From: Paenibacillus sp. FSL H3-0469
Lineage (GTDB): Bacteria > Bacillota > Bacilli > Paenibacillales > Paenibacillaceae
Direction of reading: 5' to 3'
Assembly (NCBI RefSeq): GCF_038051945.1
Contig: NZ_CP150302.1
Span: forward strand, 6,696,001-6,760,000
Length of the DNA stretch: 64,000 nucleotides
Shown: piece after piece, positions 60,293 through 64,000 of the stretch
Layout: the number at the start of each line of letters is the position of its first letter
How positions within the stretch are numbered: the first letter of the stretch is position 1
Position numbers and translations under genes: made by a program
The notes under the pieces: generated by a model
Database searches by the model: none
What the model saw: only the letters and a program-made list of their open reading frames with translations
What the model was told of the DNA's origin: nothing

Positions 60293-60317
60293 GCCCGCCG
60301 CATAGTCTGCGGCGGGC
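60293..60317 (+). other. Intercistronic hairpin between binding protein and permeases
   Basis: GCCCGCCGCA and TGCGGCGGGC form a perfect ten-base stem with a five-base loop, followed by AGTTTCC. Such hairpins after binding-protein genes commonly stabilise the upstream mRNA and let only part of the transcripts continue, giving more binding protein than permease. Confidence 0.7.
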
Positions 60318-60358
60318 AGTTTCCTTGAATTCCGCACGGAGAGGAGAACGGAAGGGAA

Positions 60359-61672
60359 ATGCAGCGACACAAAGCGAGAGCTGGAATACTGTCGGCCATT
60401 TTTATGGGATTGGGACAAATATATAACCGCCAATTCATCAAAGGGCTTATGTTCATAGCTGTAGAAGCTGTGGCACTTATCTATTTCATTAGCAATCTGG
60501 GAAGAGCCTTCTGGGGGATCACCACACTCGGGGAATCGCCAAGCCGTCTGGAAAAGGTCAAGGGGATTGCCAAAATGGTTCCCGGGGACCATTCCATCGT
60601 CATTCTGATTGAAAGCCTGATTACCCTGCTGTTCTTTGTGTTATTCCTGATTGTCTGGTACATGAATATTAGGGATGCCTATAAAATCGGAGCAGAACGC
60701 GAAAACGGCCGTCCATCGCATACATTTAAACAATCCGTACGTTATATTCTGGATTATAAATTCGCCCAGAGCTTCCTGTTGCTCCCGGGACTTGGGATTC
60801 TGTTCTTCACCATTATGCCGATCATCTTTATGATCATGCTGGCCTTTACCAACTATGCTGCACCGAACCACATTCCTCCGGCAAAGCTTGTAGACTGGGT
60901 TGGATTCGAGACCTTCCGCAATCTGCTGGTGCTGAAATCATGGAGCCATACCTTTTACGGTGTACTTACCTGGACGATTATCTGGGCGGTTCTTTCGACT
61001 GTAACTACTTATTTCGGCGGGATGCTGGTTGCCCTGCTGATTAACCAAAAAGGTATCCGCTTCAAGGGCATGTGGAGAATGCTCCTGATCATTCCTTACG
61101 CCATTCCGCAGATGATCTCGCTCCTCTTGATGCGCAACCTGTTCAACGGGCAGTTCGGCCCGATCAACCAGTACCTGGGTTACTTCGGACTAGGCGGCCT
61201 GCCTTGGCTGACTGATCCGTTCTGGGCTAAAGTGACAGTTATTGTCGTGAACATGTGGGTGGGTATCCCGGTATCCATGCTGCTGATTATGGGAGTGCTG
61301 ACTACCATTCCGCGCGATATGTATGAGGCGGCTGAGGTGGACGGTGCGACCAATTATCAGAAATTCCGCATCGTCACCCTGCCGATGATTCTGTTCTCTA
61401 CCGCGCCTACACTGATTATGCAGTTCGCCGGTAACATCAACAACTTCAATGCGATCTTCCTGCTGACGGGAGGGAACCCGGTGAACGGGAACTACCAGTA
61501 TGCGGGTTCAACGGATCTGCTCGTTACCTGGCTGTATAAGCTGACGCTGGATCAGAACAAGAATAATATGGCGTCTGCAATCGGCATCATCCTGTTCATC
61601 ATTGTTGCCGGGTTCTCCCTGTACAATTACCGCCGGACCAAATCGTTCCAAGAGGAGGACATGATTCAATGA
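60359..61672 (+). CDS. Maltodextrin ABC transporter permease (MalF/MdxF-like)
   Basis: 437 residues. ATG preceded by GAAGGGAA. The N-terminus has an additional hydrophobic pair (GQIYNRQFIKGLMFIAVEAVALIYF and SLITLLFFVLFLIVWYMNI) ahead of the core six segments, as in Gram-positive MdxF. The EAA coupling motif YEAAEVDGATNYQKFRIVTLPMI contacts the ATPase. NINNFNAIFLLTGGNP is typical of MalF. The gene overlaps the next permease by four bases (ATGA). No ATPase gene is in the operon; a shared MsmX-type ATPase elsewhere is the usual solution in Bacillota. Confidence 0.93.
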   Translation: MQRHKARAGILSAIFMGLGQIYNRQFIKGLMFIAVEAVALIYFISNLGRAFWGITTLGESPSRLEKVKGIAKMVPGDHSIVILIESLITLLFFVLFLIVWYMNIRDAYKIGAERENGRPSHTFKQSVRYILDYKFAQSFLLLPGLGILFFTIMPIIFMIMLAFTNYAAPNHIPPAKLVDWVGFETFRNLLVLKSWSHTFYGVLTWTIIWAVLSTVTTYFGGMLVALLINQKGIRFKGMWRMLLIIPYAIPQMISLLLMRNLFNGQFGPINQYLGYFGLGGLPWLTDPFWAKVTVIVVNMWVGIPVSMLLIMGVLTTIPRDMYEAAEVDGATNYQKFRIVTLPMILFSTAPTLIMQFAGNINNFNAIFLLTGGNPVNGNYQYAGSTDLLVTWLYKLTLDQNKNNMASAIGIILFIIVAGFSLYNYRRTKSFQEEDMIQ

Positions 61673-62517
61673 TCATCGGACGCAAGGCAGCGAATTTTAT
61701 TCGTCTCTTCTTAAGCTATATCGTTCTTGTTGCACTGGCGGTTGCTGCAATCTATCCGGCACTCTGGATTCTGCTTGCATCGTTCCGTCCGGGTAAATCC
61801 CTGTACAGCAAGACGCTGATTCCTGAGACATTCACTCTCGCCCACTATAAGGAGCTGTTCACCTCACCGGTCTATATGTTTGGCACCTGGTATGGGAATA
61901 CGCTTAAGATTGCGGTGTTCTCGATGCTGATCGGGGTCGTGCTGACGCTGTTGACCAGCTATGCCTTATCCCGGTTCCGGTTCAAAAGCCGTAAGACTAC
62001 CATGTCCACACTGCTGATTCTCGGGATGTTCCCGGGCTTCATGAGCATGATTGCCATCTATCTGCTGCTGAAGGAGTTCAATCTGCTGGATACCCATCTG
62101 GCGCTGATTATCGTCTATGCGGCCGGAGCGCCGCTTGGTGGAACGCTGATTGCCAAGGGCTTCCTGGACACGATTCCGCGTTCGCTGGACGAAGCCGCAC
62201 GGATTGACGGGGCGAGCAACTTCGGGATTTTCACCCGGATTATCCTGCCGTTGTCCCGTCCAATGATCACCTATATAGCGCTGACCCTGTTTGTCGGCCC
62301 GTGGGTGGATTTCATCTTCGCCAAGCTGATTCTGCGGACCAAGGAGAACTGGACGGTTGCCGTGGGGATGTGGGATATGGTCAATACGATGCAGAATTCC
62401 AACTTCACGCTGTTTGCGGCGGGTGCCGTGCTGATCTCCGTACCGATTATGATTCTGTTCGGCTTCCTGCAGCGCCTGCTGGTTGACGGGCTGACGGCGG
62501 GGGCAAGCAAGGGATAG
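61669..62517 (+). CDS. Maltodextrin ABC transporter permease (MalG/MdxG-like)
   Basis: 282 residues, six membrane segments. The N-terminus has IYPALWILLASFRPGKSLYS; the coupling motif is LDEAARIDGASNFGIFTRIILPLSRP; the C-terminus WTVAVGMWDMVN and LFGFLQRLLVDGLTAGASKG are typical MalG features. Start ATG overlaps the stop of the upstream permease (ATGA), so translation is coupled. Partner of the binding protein and MalF-like permease. Confidence 0.94.
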   Translation: MIIGRKAANFIRLFLSYIVLVALAVAAIYPALWILLASFRPGKSLYSKTLIPETFTLAHYKELFTSPVYMFGTWYGNTLKIAVFSMLIGVVLTLLTSYALSRFRFKSRKTTMSTLLILGMFPGFMSMIAIYLLLKEFNLLDTHLALIIVYAAGAPLGGTLIAKGFLDTIPRSLDEAARIDGASNFGIFTRIILPLSRPMITYIALTLFVGPWVDFIFAKLILRTKENWTVAVGMWDMVNTMQNSNFTLFAAGAVLISVPIMILFGFLQRLLVDGLTAGASKG

Positions 62518-62634
62518 GAAATAGCAATTAGACAATGTATGTACGAATAACGGGTGCGGCCTTGAAGCAGTTCTGAGGGGCTGCACCTTTCTTTTGTGGA
62601 GAAATCGTGATCTGGATGATAAGGGGAGAATGTA

Positions 62635-64000
62635 ATGCGGCAGCGGCGATTCATTAATTTCAGCTCGGTTGGCGTCAAGTTATTCGTAATTCTGTTCTGT
62701 ACTATTGTCCTGTTGTCCTCCGTTCTGGGCTTAACCTCCTATTATGCGGCAAAAGGGATCATTACCGATGAGGTGGCAGCTGCCTCCTCACAGTCCATTG
62801 TCCAGGCGGCGGACAAGCTGGATTTCCTGTTCGCTGAATATGAAGCGCTCTCCAGGCAATTCGCTGTAGATCCGGCGCTAAAGGCTGACATGGAGACGGT
62901 TAATCTTCCAACCGCCGGTACGGTTGCGCGGGCGGCCGCAGAGGACCGGATACGCCGCAAGCTGGACTCCGTGAGAGGATCGGATGAGCGGCTGCTGGGT
63001 GTCCGGCTGGTCGCAAGAAGCATGGTGGACGCCGAATCCTACAAATCGACGGGGATTAGCGGTGTACGAAGTGATGAGGGCATCCTTGCACGGATGAAGG
63101 AGATCGATAACGCTAAAGGCAATCCCGTCTGGTTCCCTGTCCGGGCTAAAGGCTTCTTCGATGCGTACAGCCAGTCCGCTATGACGATGGGCCGTCTGCT
63201 GCGGAATATTCAGAACCCGGCGGCAGAGTATTACATGCTAATCGAGGTGAAGGGCCAGGCGCTGACGGATGTGCTGTCCAACCTGCATATCGGGCTGAGT
63301 GGGGAGATCCGCATCCTCGATTCTTCGGGCCGGGTTGCCTACAGTGCTGACGATGCACTGCTCGGGCAGGCTTCTTACATACATACCGGAGAGTTGAAGG
63401 CCGGAGCACAGACCGGAGTGCAGAAGAAGGAGGAGCAGAAGCTGCCTGCGGCGGGGAAGAGTGAGGAGCCGGATCTGACCGGGAAACGGGAGAGTGAGGG
63501 ACAAGAGCCGGCCGGAGCACGCCAGGGGGATGACGGGAAGCGGTCCTTCACGGCCGGGGATGAGCAAGGGAGTCCGCAGCTTGTAGTCTACCAGCCGCTG
63601 AGTACGGCGGACTGGACGCTGATGGGTTACGCTCCGGTGAGTGATTTCACCCGATCGGCCGACCGGCTGCTCTATATTACCTTGCTGGTAGTCTTGGCTG
63701 CCGCTCTAATTGGTCTGGTCATCGGCTATGTCCTGGTGCGGCTGATCGGCCGACCGCTCGGCAAGCTGGCCCGGCTGATGGAAGAGGGTGAACGGGGCAA
63801 TCTGCAGGTACGGACCAGCTTCAAGGGTCAGGATGAGATCGGGCGGCTGGGCTACAGCTTCAACCGGATGATGGAGCAGATCTCCCGGCTGGCCGGGCAG
63901 AGCAGCAACTCGGCTGCGGAGGTATTAGCGACCTCAGAGCAGCTCGTTGCCGCTTCCGGTGCGATTAGCGGTCAGGCCAGTGAGGTCGCAACGGCTACCG
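62635..64000 (+). CDS. Methyl-accepting chemotaxis protein, N-terminal part (runs off the window)
   Basis: 455 residues visible, no stop before the window ends. ATG after AAGGGGAG. A first membrane segment (about 14-42), an extracellular sensor of about 300 residues with Cache-like strands (EYYMLIEVKGQAL, GEIRILDSSGRVAYSAD, STADWTLMGYAPVSDF), a second membrane segment (LLYITLLVVLAAALIGLVIGYVLV) and a HAMP domain (RPLGKLARLMEEGERGN, GQDEIGRLGYSFNRMMEQI). The sequence then enters SEQLVAASGAISGQASEVATAT, the start of the signalling coiled coil. A charged insert of about 45 residues (QKKEEQKLPAAGK) interrupts the sensor before its last strands. It follows the maltodextrin transporter by 117 bases. 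Confidence 0.85.
   Translation, partial: MRQRRFINFSSVGVKLFVILFCTIVLLSSVLGLTSYYAAKGIITDEVAAASSQSIVQAADKLDFLFAEYEALSRQFAVDPALKADMETVNLPTAGTVARAAAEDRIRRKLDSVRGSDERLLGVRLVARSMVDAESYKSTGISGVRSDEGILARMKEIDNAKGNPVWFPVRAKGFFDAYSQSAMTMGRLLRNIQNPAAEYYMLIEVKGQALTDVLSNLHIGLSGEIRILDSSGRVAYSADDALLGQASYIHTGELKAGAQTGVQKKEEQKLPAAGKSEEPDLTGKRESEGQEPAGARQGDDGKRSFTAGDEQGSPQLVVYQPLSTADWTLMGYAPVSDFTRSADRLLYITLLVVLAAALIGLVIGYVLVRLIGRPLGKLARLMEEGERGNLQVRTSFKGQDEIGRLGYSFNRMMEQISRLAGQSSNSAAEVLATSEQLVAASGAISGQASEVATAT

Overview
The window looks like a chromosomal segment of a Paenibacillus-type Bacillota. Evidence: strong AGGAGG ribosome binding sites with frequent TTG and GTG starts, a SpoVR sporulation protein, two S-layer-homology (SLH) proteins, many AraC-type regulators, a large repertoire of plant-polysaccharide enzymes, and intergenic tandem and palindromic repeats. 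The species call is inference; no rRNA, tRNA or CRISPR array was seen.

Layout. Bases 1-8150 are mixed housekeeping: the tail of an effector-binding regulator, a VanZ-like membrane protein, a DJ-1/PfpI protein, a 51-bp tandem hairpin array, a transglutaminase lipoprotein, SpoVR, an AT-rich orphan and an ArsR-type regulator. Bases 8367-23655 form a pectin/hemicellulose oligosaccharide region: GH2, GH105, an FAD oxidoreductase with its divergent AraC, GH43, GH28, a second AraC, CE8 pectin methylesterase, an esterase and a second GH105. None of these enzymes shows a clear signal peptide and no sugar transporter lies among them, so they appear to work on imported oligosaccharides. Bases 23781-31413 hold a kinase, a DinB-like protein, a large SLH protein with five C-terminal repeats, and two almost identical IS4-family elements, each with its own 11-bp target duplication. 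Bases 31414-39127 hold a two-component system next to an ABC exporter (with three 11-bp direct repeats in the exporter promoter), a soluble PAS histidine kinase, a methyltransferase and a DegV protein.

Bases 40336-62517 are a maltodextrin/starch regulon. An S-layer-anchored enzyme with two GH13 catalytic domains (pullulanase plus alpha-amylase) would cut starch outside the cell. A binding lipoprotein and two permeases would import maltodextrins; no ATPase gene is present here. Inside, a CBM34-GH13 cyclomaltodextrinase-type enzyme, a GH13 oligo-1,6-glucosidase, maltose phosphorylase and beta-phosphoglucomutase would convert them to glucose and glucose-6-phosphate. A LacI-family repressor sits in the middle, and near-identical GCAAACGTTTGC-like palindromes lie in the promoters of its own gene, the amylopullulanase, pgmB and the transporter. 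A chemoreceptor gene starts after the transporter and runs off the right edge.

The most unusual items are the two unrelated tandem arrays with a 51-52 bp period, the operator set that ties the maltodextrin genes together, the 2,562-residue double-catalytic S-layer enzyme, the triple 11-bp repeat at the ABC promoter, and a Gly/Ala/Ser expansion inside a PAS domain.
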